From Vulcanococcus sp. (GTDB lineage: Bacteria; Cyanobacteriota; Cyanobacteriia; PCC-6307; Cyanobiaceae): DNA of 64,000 bases. Shown one piece after another: positions 24,135-33,334 of the stretch. How positions within the stretch are numbered: position 1 is the first letter of the stretch; every line of letters begins with the position of its first letter. Where the stretch lies: contig JAHUZV010000017.1 in assembly GCA_019264575.1 (NCBI GenBank), forward strand, positions 62,001 to 126,000. Reading direction: 5' to 3'. Below the pieces are notes generated by a model that saw only the letters and a list, made by a program, of their open reading frames with translations, was not told the origin of the DNA and ran no database searches. The position numbers and the translations under genes are program-made.

Positions 24135-25667
24135 TCAGCCGCTGCCCGGTTTGGGCAAGGCGGCATACAGGGCCTTGAAGCGCGCTTGCTGGCTTTTGTG
24201 GCTCACCAGCTGGGCCGGGTAGCCGCGCCGCTCCATCGGGGCGATTTCGCCGCTGAGCAGATCCTTGGTGTTCACATGGCGCAGCTCCGGCAGCCAGTGG
24301 CGGATGTAGGCGCCGGTGGGATCGAACTTGCTGGCCTGGGTGGCGGGATTGAAGATGCGCAGCGGCTTGGGATCCATGCCACTGCTGGCACTCCACTGCC
24401 AGCCGCCGTTGTTAGCCGCCAGATCTCCATCCACCAGGCGCTGCATGAAGGCGGTTTCGCCCCAGCGCCAGTCGCAGATCAGATCCTTCACCAGATAGGA
24501 GGCCACGATCATGCGGCAGCGGTTGTGCATCCAGCCGCTCTCGTTGAGCTGGCGCATCGCCGCATCGATGATCGGCATGCCTGTGAGCCCTTCGCACCAG
24601 GCCTCGTAGCGGCCCTGGTGGTTGTCCCAGGGAAAGAGCTTCCACTGCGGCCGGTAGGGCCCCTCCGCCAGTTCGGGGAAATGGAACAGCGCCTGTTGAT
24701 AAAACTCGCGCCAGGCCAGCTCCTGCTCCCATACCCCAATCGAGGTGAGCGCCTCCTCAGCGCCGCCCAGGGCCACCGCCACCTGGCGCGCCTGCTGGGC
24801 CGCCGCCCAGGCCTGGCGCGGGCTGAGGGTGCCGAATTTCAGCGCCGCACTCAGGCCCGAGGTGCCGGCCTCGCCTGGCATGTTGCGCCCCGGTTCGTAG
24901 CCGAGCAGCGGAATGCCGCGCCCAGCGCCGGGCTCGCCATCGCAGAAGCGTTGCAGCTGCGCCAACGCCGCGGCTTCCCCAGGCCGGCAGGGGCAGAGCT
25001 CAGCGCCCTCAAACGCTTGCCCCAGTTCCTCGAGGCTGGGCAGGTTGGCTAGCAGCGGCAGGGTTGCCCACAGGCTCGCCCGCGGCTCCGGCAACGCAGA
25101 CGGATCGAAATCCACCAAGCCCGCGGGGGCCGCCACGGGCTCGAGGCCACCGCTGAGGGCAGATCCGGCTGCAGCTTTGCGCTCCACCTGGCCGCGCCAG
25201 TTGCGCAGAAACGGGCCATACACCCGGTAGGGATCGCCGCCGCCGGTTTTGAGGGCCTCGGGTGCCACCAGCACCTGATCCCAATCCACCAGCACCTTTC
25301 GCCCCGCCGCCTGCAACGCCGCCGCAACACGCCGGTCGCGGGATCGGCCATAGGGCTCCACATCCCGGTTCCAGGCCACCACCGATGCGGCCAGGGCTTC
25401 CGCCAGCTGCGGCAGCAGCAGCTCTGGATCTCCCTGGAGCACGAGCAGGCGGCTACCCGCTTCACGCCAGCGCTGCTGCAGCTCCCGCAGGCTTTCGAGC
25501 AGGAACCACACCCGAGCCGGCGCCATATCGGCTGCGCCAAGGATGGCGGGATCGAGCACAAACACCCCCGTTACCGCCGGGGTGGCTGCCACGGCCGTGG
25601 CCAGGCCCAGGTTGTCGGCCAGACGCAGGTCGCGCCGGTGCCAGAAGATCCAGCGTTCCGCCGCCAT
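24135..25667 (-). CDS. phrA: deoxyribodipyrimidine photolyase
   Basis: This complete class I CPD photolyase (510 residues from ATG 25667) repairs cyclobutane pyrimidine dimers using blue light and FADH-. The N-terminal antenna domain opens with WIFWHRRDLRLADNLGL and has VVAWNRDVEPYGRSRDRRV near 98. The FAD domain shows SAALKFGTLSPRQ, WEQELAWREFYQQALFHFPE, TGMPIIDAAMRQLNESGWMHN, LVDGDLAANNGGWQWSAS and FNPATQASKFDP, ending WLPEL. Residues 1-11 of the longer frame (from 25700) are dropped because ATG 25667 overlaps the upstream NUDIX stop by one base, suggesting coupled translation. It contrasts with the split photolyase-like pair 3 kb to the left. Confidence 0.95.
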   Translation of the reverse strand: MAAERWIFWHRRDLRLADNLGLATAVAATPAVTGVFVLDPAILGAADMAPARVWFLLESLRELQQRWREAGSRLLVLQGDPELLLPQLAEALAASVVAWNRDVEPYGRSRDRRVAAALQAAGRKVLVDWDQVLVAPEALKTGGGDPYRVYGPFLRNWRGQVERKAAAGSALSGGLEPVAAPAGLVDFDPSALPEPRASLWATLPLLANLPSLEELGQAFEGAELCPCRPGEAAALAQLQRFCDGEPGAGRGIPLLGYEPGRNMPGEAGTSGLSAALKFGTLSPRQAWAAAQQARQVAVALGGAEEALTSIGVWEQELAWREFYQQALFHFPELAEGPYRPQWKLFPWDNHQGRYEAWCEGLTGMPIIDAAMRQLNESGWMHNRCRMIVASYLVKDLICDWRWGETAFMQRLVDGDLAANNGGWQWSASSGMDPKPLRIFNPATQASKFDPTGAYIRHWLPELRHVNTKDLLSGEIAPMERRGYPAQLVSHKSQQARFKALYAALPKPGSG

Positions 25668-26227
25668 CAGAGCCCCAGCAGCTGCTTGGCACGGAACCAA
25701 GCGGTGATGCTTTTGCCATCGAGATACTCATTGCCACTGGCGATGGCGGCATCGAGCTCGGCGGCGGTCATCAGTACCACCTCCAGGTCTTCGTCGTCGT
25801 CACCGGCGGGGCGTTCGCTCAGCTCCGTGAGATCACGGGCCAAGAAGAGGTGAATCACCTCATCGGAATAACCCGGGCAGGGCAGCATCGCTCCGAGATC
25901 GTCCCATCGAGTGGCGCTGTAGCCCGCCTCCTCTTGGAGCTCGCGCTGCATCGTTGAGAGCGGCGTTTCACCCGGATCAAGCGTGCCGGCGGGGAACTCC
26001 AGCAGGCGCGTGGCCACGGCAAAGCGGTACTGGCGCAGCACCACCACGCGGCCATCGGCAAGCACCGGCACCGCCAGGGAGGCGCCGGGGTGCTTGATCA
26101 GCCCAAAGCTGCCCTCCACCCCCATTGGCAGCTCGACCCGGTTGATCTCGAAGCGCAGCTTGCGGGCATCCAGGCTGGCCGTGGTTTCCAGATGGCGCGC
26201 AGGTTCCGGGGCGGGAAGAGGAGCCAT
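25667..26227 (-). CDS. NUDIX hydrolase (ADP-ribose pyrophosphatase-like)
   Basis: The 186-residue protein has a full Nudix box, G-TLDPGE-TPLSTMQ-RELQEEAGY, at about residues 84-106, preceded by the FEINRVELPMG strand seen in ADP-ribose pyrophosphatases and followed by LPCPGYSDEVIHLFLARDL. It likely cleaves ADP-ribose or a similar nucleoside diphosphate linked to another moiety. Start ATG 26227 is used; the frame stays open upstream to 26317 but without conservation. It is probably transcribed with the photolyase gene, whose ATG overlaps this stop. Confidence 0.88.
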   Translation of the reverse strand: MAPLPAPEPARHLETTASLDARKLRFEINRVELPMGVEGSFGLIKHPGASLAVPVLADGRVVVLRQYRFAVATRLLEFPAGTLDPGETPLSTMQRELQEEAGYSATRWDDLGAMLPCPGYSDEVIHLFLARDLTELSERPAGDDDEDLEVVLMTAAELDAAIASGNEYLDGKSITAWFRAKQLLGL

Positions 26228-26259
26228 CGGCGACAACGATCGGCAAGCCACCGATCCAG

Positions 26260-26273
26260 AACTGGAACCAGTT
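26260..26273. promoter_or_regulatory. inverted repeat in divergent intergenic region
   Basis: AACTGG-AA-CCAGTT is a 6-bp perfect inverted repeat with a 2-base spacer. It lies 33 bases upstream of the NUDIX start and 137 upstream of the propeller gene. Such symmetry could be an operator for a dimeric regulator; no regulator is known for it. The rest of the 183-base gap (26228-26410) turns A/T-rich towards the propeller gene, for example TTAAATAATCCCAAAATAAAG at 26336-26356, plausible promoter DNA. Confidence 0.3.
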
Positions 26274-26410
26274 TTGCGCAACCCCTCCCAGCCGAGGAGA
26301 GCAAACGCGGAACTCAAGCACCCCTCTTGAAGCCCTTAAATAATCCCAAAATAAAGACCAGGACGTTAAAGCCGATGGCAAAATGACCAAACAAAGCCAA
26401 AGAACAAGCG

Positions 26411-28045
26411 ATGGGACTAGGACACGGCGAGATCATTCAAGACATCACGGCCGGCTTGGCCGTTGGCGCTCGCACGCCAGCACAAATCAATAACGGAAGA
26501 ACGTGGTCAGCCAAAACATTCCGCCGCTACCTGAATCAAGCTTCACAGCAAAAGACAGGCGACGTCATTGACTATCAGATCCGCACCAGCACAGACGAGG
26601 CCGGCGTTTACGACACACATGAGATTCACGCAAGCCGCAACGGCCTGATCTACTTCACCCAACAGAAGCACGACCGCGCCGGCTATATCAGACCCGATGG
26701 AGCCATCAAACTCTTTGAGATGCCAGAAGGCTCTCACCCTCACGGAATTCGCCTCGACCAAAACAACCGACTCTTCATTACCCTCGAATACCAGGACAAA
26801 CTCGCCGAAATTGACCCCATCAACGGAACAATTCTGCAGGAATTTGATATCAGCTTTGACGATCCAAGCAGCGAAGGCGTTGTAGGACCTCACGGCCTTG
26901 CCATTGATGAAGAAGGAAAACTTTGGTATACAGGAAAATCTTCCGATGTTATTGGCTGGGTCAACCCAGCCAATGGAGAGCAGAAAAGATTCACCCTTCC
27001 AACACGCGCCAATTTTGGCGCGAACTTTACCCACGGAATTCTGTCCAATGCCAGCGGGCCGATCCATGTCGAGATCGACCAAAATGGCAACGCATGGTTT
27101 GTCAATCTCTTAACCAGTGAGATTGGACGCATCAGCGGTGATGGCTCAATCAAGTTTTTTGAGATCTCGGGCCTTGCATCTGTCGACAACACGCGCCCAA
27201 TCAATGTGATACCAGGCCCGGACGGGAAAATCTGGGTGACCGTAGAAGGCAACAATGACGCATCCATCCCGAGTGACAGCCTGGCAAACAAAGGTGGCAT
27301 CGCACGCTTTGACCCAATCACAGAAACCTTTATCGGCTATCAACAGAGCACATCCAAAGGCGCTGGCGGCGCTGTTGGCGCCACCAAAGATTCAATCTGG
27401 TTTCAGTACCAAGAAAAGTCCCTTGAAGAACTAACGATCGATCAGAACGGCAGACAATCACAGACAAGCTTCGCGCTACCGGAGATCGGACAGCGCGTCA
27501 TGCATCGCATCACACGGGGCCCCGAGGGGAACATGTGGTTTACCAGCCTGATGCAGGACACCGTCAGCGTATTGACGACAGACAATGTGGGCATACCTGT
27601 CTACTCATTTCGCCAAGAAAAAAGCAAGGGCCAGTACCTGAGCGCTTTACCAGATGAAATCACTGGATTGCAACAAGACGAGAGTGGCTACAACAGCCAA
27701 GAGGGTCTTTTCCTAAGCGCCCTGAAAGGCCGCGGCTCAGTACCAACCCACCGTTACGAAGACACCCTGACAGGCCGACACCTTTGGACAATTGACCGAC
27801 TGGGCTTCGAAACGGAACTCTTCTCGCCCAAAGAGAAGGGCCGCTACAACTACGAAGGCAAAGACTTCCGCGTTTATCGAACCCGTGATTCCGCGGATGG
27901 GCTGATCCCGATTTACCAAGCTTTCAACCCACGCACAGGCAGTATCGAATGGTCTGACACACGTAAGGACTTCTCCAAACGTTTTCAGGATGTCAGCATT
28001 GCCTGGTACGCAGAACCGTTCCCGATCGATTCCTCTCACTTCTGA
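26411..28045 (+). CDS. Vgb-like (streptogramin lyase-type) beta-propeller protein with DUF5648-like C-terminal repeats
   Basis: The 544-residue protein has an N-terminal 6- or 7-bladed propeller of the virginiamycin B lyase/SMP-30 kind (residues ~50-395). Blades carry repeated motifs such as PHGIRLDQNNRLFITLEYQD, VGPHGLAIDEEGKLWYTGK, VIPGPDGKIWVTVEGN and ITRGPEGNMWFTSLMQDTV. The tail (~450-544) resembles DUF5648 repeats: VPTHRYEDTLTGRHLWTIDR, GRYNYEGKDFRVYR and IPIYQAFNPRTGSIEWSDT. I see no Sec signal and no RTX repeats. A lyase reaction is not assumed, as most propellers of this type are of unknown use. GC is clearly below its neighbours and it is inserted on the plus strand between the minus-strand NUDIX and folK genes, which suggests acquisition. 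Confidence 0.75.
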   Translation: MGLGHGEIIQDITAGLAVGARTPAQINNGRTWSAKTFRRYLNQASQQKTGDVIDYQIRTSTDEAGVYDTHEIHASRNGLIYFTQQKHDRAGYIRPDGAIKLFEMPEGSHPHGIRLDQNNRLFITLEYQDKLAEIDPINGTILQEFDISFDDPSSEGVVGPHGLAIDEEGKLWYTGKSSDVIGWVNPANGEQKRFTLPTRANFGANFTHGILSNASGPIHVEIDQNGNAWFVNLLTSEIGRISGDGSIKFFEISGLASVDNTRPINVIPGPDGKIWVTVEGNNDASIPSDSLANKGGIARFDPITETFIGYQQSTSKGAGGAVGATKDSIWFQYQEKSLEELTIDQNGRQSQTSFALPEIGQRVMHRITRGPEGNMWFTSLMQDTVSVLTTDNVGIPVYSFRQEKSKGQYLSALPDEITGLQQDESGYNSQEGLFLSALKGRGSVPTHRYEDTLTGRHLWTIDRLGFETELFSPKEKGRYNYEGKDFRVYRTRDSADGLIPIYQAFNPRTGSIEWSDTRKDFSKRFQDVSIAWYAEPFPIDSSHF

Positions 28046-28078
28046 TTGCCAGACCCCCCCAATGAAGTAAAGCGAGGC

Positions 28079-28660
28079 TCAACGCCATCCGATCGGCGAC
28101 GGTGTTACCAGCTGCACCGAGGAGTCGAACTCCTGCGCGAACAAGTGATCAGCGCCAACGCAATGTCTCAACGGGGGCAAGGGGGTCCCCCCATCCCGAT
28201 CGATGGCCAGCAGCGGCGCCAACACAAACGCGCGCTCATGCCAACGAGGATGCGGGAGCTCCAAACCCGACTGACTACAACGCAGCTCTCCCCACCAGAG
28301 GAGATCGAGATCCAGCGTGCGCGGTCCCCAGTGCTCGAGGCGCTGCCGTCCAAAAGCAAGCTCAAGTTGTTGCAATCTGCCCAGTAACTTGAGGGCCTCG
28401 GGGACACTCGGCCACAAAGCGACTTCGGCCACCAAAACGGCATTCAGGTAATCCGGCTGACCGGGCGGCCCTCCCACTGGCGCGGTGCGGAACAGTGGCG
28501 ACCAGCGGAGCGGACAGGTACGGCCAGCCCAGTCGGACAACATCTGCTCGAGCCGAGGACGCACTGCGACCAAGGTCTCGAGAGGCCCTCCAACAGTGCT
28601 GGTCAAATTGGCCCCCAAGCCAATAGCCAGAGCTTCACCTTCAGGAAGGTGCGTCCTCAT
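28079..28660 (-). CDS. folK: 2-amino-4-hydroxy-6-hydroxymethyldihydropteridine pyrophosphokinase
   Basis: FolK transfers pyrophosphate from ATP to the pterin precursor in folate synthesis. From ATG 28660 it is 193 residues. Signatures include AIGLGANLTSTVGGPLE near residue 11, LFRTAPVGGPPGQPDYLNAV near 56, and the ATP/Mg site RLEHWGPRTLDLDLLWWG near 107. The ATG overlaps the upstream membrane protein's stop in ATGA (28657-28660), so the two are coupled. Longer starts at 28690 would lie inside that neighbour. Confidence 0.93.
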   Translation of the reverse strand: MRTHLPEGEALAIGLGANLTSTVGGPLETLVAVRPRLEQMLSDWAGRTCPLRWSPLFRTAPVGGPPGQPDYLNAVLVAEVALWPSVPEALKLLGRLQQLELAFGRQRLEHWGPRTLDLDLLWWGELRCSQSGLELPHPRWHERAFVLAPLLAIDRDGGTPLPPLRHCVGADHLFAQEFDSSVQLVTPSPIGWR

Positions 28661-30288
28661 CGTGCCGATGGAGGGAGCCATAGCCACCACCTCGATACCA
28701 CCGGAGCGCGCTGCCAGCCGGGTGGGCCTTTCTGGCCCTCACCTGTGACCACGGCCGACACGTCGTAACGACGGGCCAGAGTTGCAAGGTCCAAGACGCT
28801 CAGACTGGCGTAGGCGGCCATCAGTCTTCGCTCCGCGGCAGCTCCGCCGGGCCCCCCAGTCCAAACAGCCTCTGCTCCGGCCAGATCGACCAACCGCCGC
28901 GACCACGGGTCTAACAGCCTCAGTGACCCTGGCACCTGGCGAAATTGCACGACCTGGGCGCGGCTAGTGCGCAGCGCCAAATCAGAAAAGCCACCAGGTG
29001 GCGTGAGCACACGGCTGCCTGGCGGTGTCGATGCCATCAACGCGCGATACAGCGGGGCTTTCTCTTCAGGGACTGCGAACGCCTGCGAAGGGCGTAACAC
29101 TGCGCCCCTGCTGGTCAACCAAGCTGAGACCAGGACTAACGCCGGTAGGACAACGAAGGGAAAGCTCGACCTGAACCGAGAGTGTCTAGCGCACGATCCG
29201 ACCAGGATCTGTAGGACCCTTGCCCCCAGAAGCACCAGCGTTAGGGGCACCAAGGTGTCGGCCAAACGGAAGGGATAAAGCTGCAACAGCACTCCATCGG
29301 CATCCACAAGGGTGGCGAACAAGCCCACACCGAACGGCACCAGTGCCAGGGCAGACCAGAGCCACAGATCACGGCAGGCCTGAGCTTGGTGGCCAGGGAG
29401 ACGCTTGACTGTGCCGCGGGCCAGCCAGGCCCCCAACACACTCCAGCCCGCCAACACCACCATCAGTACCAACCAGCCCTTGCCCCAACTGGAAGGCACC
29501 AGGTGATGCGGATGGCGAAACACCACGTAGAGCCAGGCCAAGCTCAGGCCCTGCGGCAAGACCGGTTCAGGCATCGCCAGCTCAGCCACTCGCGCTAACA
29601 CGGGCTTGTAGAGAGCAAAGGCTCCGACCAGCGCCGCTGCAAGCGCCAGCCCGCCGCGACAACGCCGCTGGGATGCGCGGCGCCAGGCCAGAACGGCGAG
29701 CGTGAGAGCGCCATAGCCGCCCACCAGCACATGGGCGGAGCAGGCCAGCCCCGCCTGCAAACCCGCCAAGCCCGATCGGCCTCTCCGCCAGCTGACAAAA
29801 GCCATCAAGACCAGGGCGTAAGCGAAGGTTTTGGGTTCTGCTGAGCCCAGCATCCACTCCCCGGCCACCATTCCCTGGCGCGGCAGCCACAGAGCCAGCG
29901 CCGCCAACAACCAGGGCAAACCCAAACCCAGCTCCGCCGCCAGTACGAGCACCCCCCAACACCAGAGGGCGTAGCCCGAGAGACGGATCACGAGCGAACC
30001 CGCCACAAAACCCAGCTGGCTGAGCACCCGCCCCGCCAGATCCAGAAACAACCACTGATGGGGCTGGGCCTGATTGAGATACCAATCCCCCGGCAACCAG
30101 TTGGGCTGAAGGCGCTGCAGCGCCAGCGGGAGCTTGTCGGCTTCGTTGGTATCAAAACAATCGGCGAACAGCACCACCAGCGACACGGCCGCCAGCAGCA
30201 ACAGCCCCTGGCGAATTCGGGGATGGCGGCACGCGCGGCCGACCTGATCAGAGAGACTTGTCGCCACCAACCGGTGCAGTGCGCCCAC
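28657..30288 (-). CDS. polytopic membrane protein, DUF6798-like
   Basis: The ~543-residue protein has roughly ten or more hydrophobic helices (for example [16 protein letters not shown] near the start, [33 protein letters not shown]) and a C-terminal soluble part of ~140 residues ([55 protein letters not shown]). The layout recalls cyanobacterial proteins with a C-terminal DUF6798 and, more broadly, GT-C-type membrane glycosyltransferases, but I cannot confirm either. I start at GTG 30288, three bases from the divergent chlD ATG; a TTG at 30300 would overlap chlD. It is translationally coupled to folK. Confidence 0.65.
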   Translation of the reverse strand: MGALHRLVATSLSDQVGRACRHPRIRQGLLLLAAVSLVVLFADCFDTNEADKLPLALQRLQPNWLPGDWYLNQAQPHQWLFLDLAGRVLSQLGFVAGSLVIRLSGYALWCWGVLVLAAELGLGLPWLLAALALWLPRQGMVAGEWMLGSAEPKTFAYALVLMAFVSWRRGRSGLAGLQAGLACSAHVLVGGYGALTLAVLAWRRASQRRCRGGLALAAALVGAFALYKPVLARVAELAMPEPVLPQGLSLAWLYVVFRHPHHLVPSSWGKGWLVLMVVLAGWSVLGAWLARGTVKRLPGHQAQACRDLWLWSALALVPFGVGLFATLVDADGVLLQLYPFRLADTLVPLTLVLLGARVLQILVGSCARHSRFRSSFPFVVLPALVLVSAWLTSRGAVLRPSQAFAVPEEKAPLYRALMASTPPGSRVLTPPGGFSDLALRTSRAQVVQFRQVPGSLRLLDPWSRRLVDLAGAEAVWTGGPGGAAAERRLMAAYASLSVLDLATLARRYDVSAVVTGEGQKGPPGWQRAPVVSRWWLWLPPSAR

Positions 30289-30290
30289 CC

Positions 30291-32420
30291 ATGCTTGCAA
30301 GCGCCCGTCCTGAGGCTGCCAACGACGCTGCTCAACGGGCCTTCCCGCTGGCGGCCATCACCGGCCACGGCACGCTGAAGCTGGCGCTGCTGTTGGCCGC
30401 TGTAGATCCAGGCCTGGGCGGCGTGGTGATCGCCGGCGGCCGCGGCACCGGTAAATCCGTATTGGCCAGGGGCCTGCACGCCCTGCTCCCACCGATCGAC
30501 GTCCTCGATCTCGGCACGGCCCCTGCCGGGCAGCCCGCACCGGCGGCCCTCAACATCGACCCCCAGCGCCCCGACGACTGGGACGAGCCCACCCGCCGCC
30601 GCCTCACCGAACTCGGCGGCGATCCCAGTGGCAACGATGCCGCCGCGCTGCTGCCCACGAAGGTGATCCCAGCGCCGTTCGTGCAGGTGCCCCTGGGGAT
30701 CACCGAAGACCGCCTGGTCGGATCGGTGGACGTGACTGCGTCGCTAGCCAGCGGCCAGGCCGTGTTTCAGCCGGGCCTGCTGGCGGAAGCGCACCGGGGT
30801 GTGCTCTATGTGGATGAGCTCAACCTGCTCGACGACAACATCACCAACCTGCTGCTGGCGGCGGTGAGCAGTGGCGAGAACCGGATCGAGCGCGAAGGCC
30901 TGAGCCTCAGCCACCCCTGCCGCTGCTTGCTGATCGCCACCTACAACCCCGAAGAGGGGGCTGTGCGCGACCACCTTCTCGATCGCTTTGCGATCGCCCT
31001 TTCGGCCAACCAGGTGCTGGAGCTGGATCAACGGGTGGAGATCGCCCGCAGCGCCATCGGCCACGCCGAATCCACGCAAGCCTTCGCGGCCCGCTTCCAG
31101 GAGGACACGGACGCTCTGGCCACCCAGCTGCTGCTGGCCCGCCAGTGGCTGCCGGATGTGCAGATCAGCCGCGAGCAGATCGCCTACCTGGTGAACGAAG
31201 CCCTGCGGGGCGGCGTGGAAGGCCATCGCAGTGAGCTCTATGCCGTACGCGTCGCCCGCGCCCACGCGGCCTTGAGCGGCCGCGACCGGGTGGAAGCAGA
31301 AGATCTGCAGGTGGCAGTGCGCCTGGTGATCGCCCCCCGCGCCCTGCAGCTGCCGCCGCCGGATCCCGATCAACCGATGGAGCCCCCGCCGCCGCCCCCA
31401 CCGCAGGGCGAGCAGCCTCCGGAGGAACCCGAGCAACCTGAGAACGAGCAGGAGCCCGACGAGCCCGAAGACGACAACAACGAGGAAGACGAGGACGACA
31501 CCCCCGAAGATCAGGCTCCGCCCTCGATCCCGGAGGAATTCCTGCTGGATCCCGAGGCCACGGCCATCGATCCCGATCTCCTGCTGTTCAACGCCGGCAA
31601 GGCCAAGAGCGGCGGCAGCGGCAGCCGCGCCGTGGTGTTCAGCGATTCGCGCGGTCGCTACGTGAAGCCGATGCTCCCCCGCGGCCCGGTGAAGCGCATC
31701 GCCGTGGACGCCACCCTGCGTGCCGCCGCGCCGTATCAGAAAACCCGCCGCGAGCGGGAGCCCCACCGCAAGGTGGTGGTGGAAGACGGCGATCTGCGGG
31801 CCAAGCAGCTGCAGCGCAAGGCCGGTGCTCTCGTGATCTTCCTGGTGGATGCCAGCGGCTCAATGGCGCTCAACCGCATGCAGAGCGCCAAGGGCGCCGT
31901 GATCCGCCTGCTCACCGAGGCCTACGAAAACCGCGACGAGGTGGCCCTGATCCCCTTCCGCGGTGAACAGGCTGAGGTGCTGCTGCCCCCCACCCGCTCG
32001 ATCACCGCCGCACGCCGGCGCCTGGAATCGATGCCCTGCGGCGGCGGTTCACCCCTGGCTCATGGTCTCTCCCAGGCCGCCCGCGTGGGCGCTAATGCGC
32101 TGGCCACCGGCGATCTCGGCCAGGTGGTGGTGGTGGCGATCACCGATGGCCGCGGCAACGTGCCCCTCGGCCGCTCCCTCGGCCAGCCCGAACTGGAGGG
32201 TGAGGAACCCGTGGACCTCAAGGAAGAGGTGAAGCAGGTGGCCAGCCGCTACCGCGCCCTCGGCATCAAGCTGCTGGTGATCGACACCGAACGCAAATTC
32301 ATCGGCAGCGGCATGGGCAAAGACCTCGCCGATGCCGCCGGCGGGAAATACGTGCAGCTGCCGAAAGCCAGCGATCAAGCGATCGCAGCGATTGCGATGG
32401 AGGCGATCAGCGGGGTTTAG
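30291..32420 (+). CDS. chlD: magnesium chelatase subunit D
   Basis: ChlD works with ChlI and ChlH to insert Mg2+ into protoporphyrin IX, the first committed chlorophyll step. The 709-residue product has an AAA+ domain with Walker-A-like GGRGTGKS at residues 49-56 and [13 protein letters not shown] near 175, a proline-rich then acidic linker around 350-420 ([19 protein letters not shown]), and a C-terminal integrin-I/vWA domain with [21 protein letters not shown] from residue 520. Length and linker are normal for cyanobacteria. The start lies nearly adjacent to the divergent membrane-protein start, so regulatory DNA must extend into that gene. Confidence 0.95.
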   Translation: MLASARPEAANDAAQRAFPLAAITGHGTLKLALLLAAVDPGLGGVVIAGGRGTGKSVLARGLHALLPPIDVLDLGTAPAGQPAPAALNIDPQRPDDWDEPTRRRLTELGGDPSGNDAAALLPTKVIPAPFVQVPLGITEDRLVGSVDVTASLASGQAVFQPGLLAEAHRGVLYVDELNLLDDNITNLLLAAVSSGENRIEREGLSLSHPCRCLLIATYNPEEGAVRDHLLDRFAIALSANQVLELDQRVEIARSAIGHAESTQAFAARFQEDTDALATQLLLARQWLPDVQISREQIAYLVNEALRGGVEGHRSELYAVRVARAHAALSGRDRVEAEDLQVAVRLVIAPRALQLPPPDPDQPMEPPPPPPPQGEQPPEEPEQPENEQEPDEPEDDNNEEDEDDTPEDQAPPSIPEEFLLDPEATAIDPDLLLFNAGKAKSGGSGSRAVVFSDSRGRYVKPMLPRGPVKRIAVDATLRAAAPYQKTRREREPHRKVVVEDGDLRAKQLQRKAGALVIFLVDASGSMALNRMQSAKGAVIRLLTEAYENRDEVALIPFRGEQAEVLLPPTRSITAARRRLESMPCGGGSPLAHGLSQAARVGANALATGDLGQVVVVAITDGRGNVPLGRSLGQPELEGEEPVDLKEEVKQVASRYRALGIKLLVIDTERKFIGSGMGKDLADAAGGKYVQLPKASDQAIAAIAMEAISGV

Positions 32421-32432
32421 AAGCGGGCGGGC

Positions 32433-33329
32433 TTAGTTGGGATTGCTGCCGCGACCGGTCTGAGCCGGGTAGAGCTCATCAAAGAACTTGCCCAGGCCGA
32501 TCCCCACGCTGCGCAGGCCGTCCATAAAGCGTTTGTCGGCGGTGAGTTTTTCCACATCGCCGCCTACCTCGTTCCAGCGGGCGGTGAGCTTCTCGGCATT
32601 GGTCACCGTGCCCTTGAGCTCCGACACGGTTTTCGGGTTGTCCAGCGCGCGGGTGATGTTGCGCACGTTGGCCGTGGCGGCGTTGAGGTTGTCGATCGTG
32701 GGCTGAGCGCTCTCTACCGCAGCCTCCAGATCCTTGATCAGCTGCTGGCCGTCCTCCATGAACTTGGTGGCTTCCTTCGCCGTCATGTCGAAGCTGCGGG
32801 TGGTCTTCACCAGTTCCGGCACCAGGTTCTCGCGATCCACCTGCTCCAGCAGTTTCTGCATGGTCACGGTGAGGCTGGAGATGCTCGCCGCATTCACGCC
32901 GTTGAGGGTGGCGCCTTCACACACCACGAGGCTGCGGTTGCAGTTGGCCGCTGTGGGGCCGGGCGTGCCAACCGGCAGCTGACGGCTAGGAGCAATCAAT
33001 GCCACCACCGCATCCCCCCCCAGGAGAGAGGCTTCCCGAACCTGCGCCACCAGCGGCATGGGCAGCTGCAGGGATGGATCGTCGATTTCCAGTTCCGCCA
33101 CTACAGCGCCAGAAGTGGTGGTGAGCTTGTTCACGTTGCCCACCAACACACCCCGGTAGGTGACGGCCGAGCGCTCCGCCAGACCGGAGGCGTCGGCGAA
33201 ATTCACCTGAAAGCTCCAGGTGCGGCTCGCCAGCGACACCCCTCGCAACCACAACCAGAACAGACCCGTGCCGGCAAAAGCCGCAATCAGGGTGAAGCCC
33301 ACCATGGCTTCTCGCACACTGCGGCGCAT
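32433..33329 (-). CDS. MlaD/MCE-family lipid transport protein
   Basis: The 298-residue protein has a single N-terminal membrane anchor (AMVGFTLIAAFAGTGLFWLWLRG, ~8-30) followed by an MCE domain (FQVNFADASGLAERSAVTYR, GVLVGNVNKL) and a long helical tail with coiled-coil character (~150-280). MCE proteins form periplasmic rings that shuttle lipids between membranes; in cyanobacteria and plastids the orthologue (TGD2-like) is linked to glycolipid/phospholipid trafficking. The upstream ATPase gene ends six bases away on the same strand. The permease partner (MlaE type) is not in this window. Confidence 0.88.
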   Translation of the reverse strand: MRRSVREAMVGFTLIAAFAGTGLFWLWLRGVSLASRTWSFQVNFADASGLAERSAVTYRGVLVGNVNKLTTTSGAVVAELEIDDPSLQLPMPLVAQVREASLLGGDAVVALIAPSRQLPVGTPGPTAANCNRSLVVCEGATLNGVNAASISSLTVTMQKLLEQVDRENLVPELVKTTRSFDMTAKEATKFMEDGQQLIKDLEAAVESAQPTIDNLNAATANVRNITRALDNPKTVSELKGTVTNAEKLTARWNEVGGDVEKLTADKRFMDGLRSVGIGLGKFFDELYPAQTGRGSNPN

Positions 33330-33334
33330 GGATC

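Noticed and set aside
31360..31540. Proline-rich and acidic low-complexity stretch
   Set aside because: This is the normal ChlD linker between AAA+ and vWA domains, not a DNA repeat of interest.
30744..31766. 340-codon minus-strand open frame opposite chlD
   Set aside because: Its hydrophobic, Gly-rich look comes from the reverse of ChlD's acidic/proline linker; not a membrane protein.
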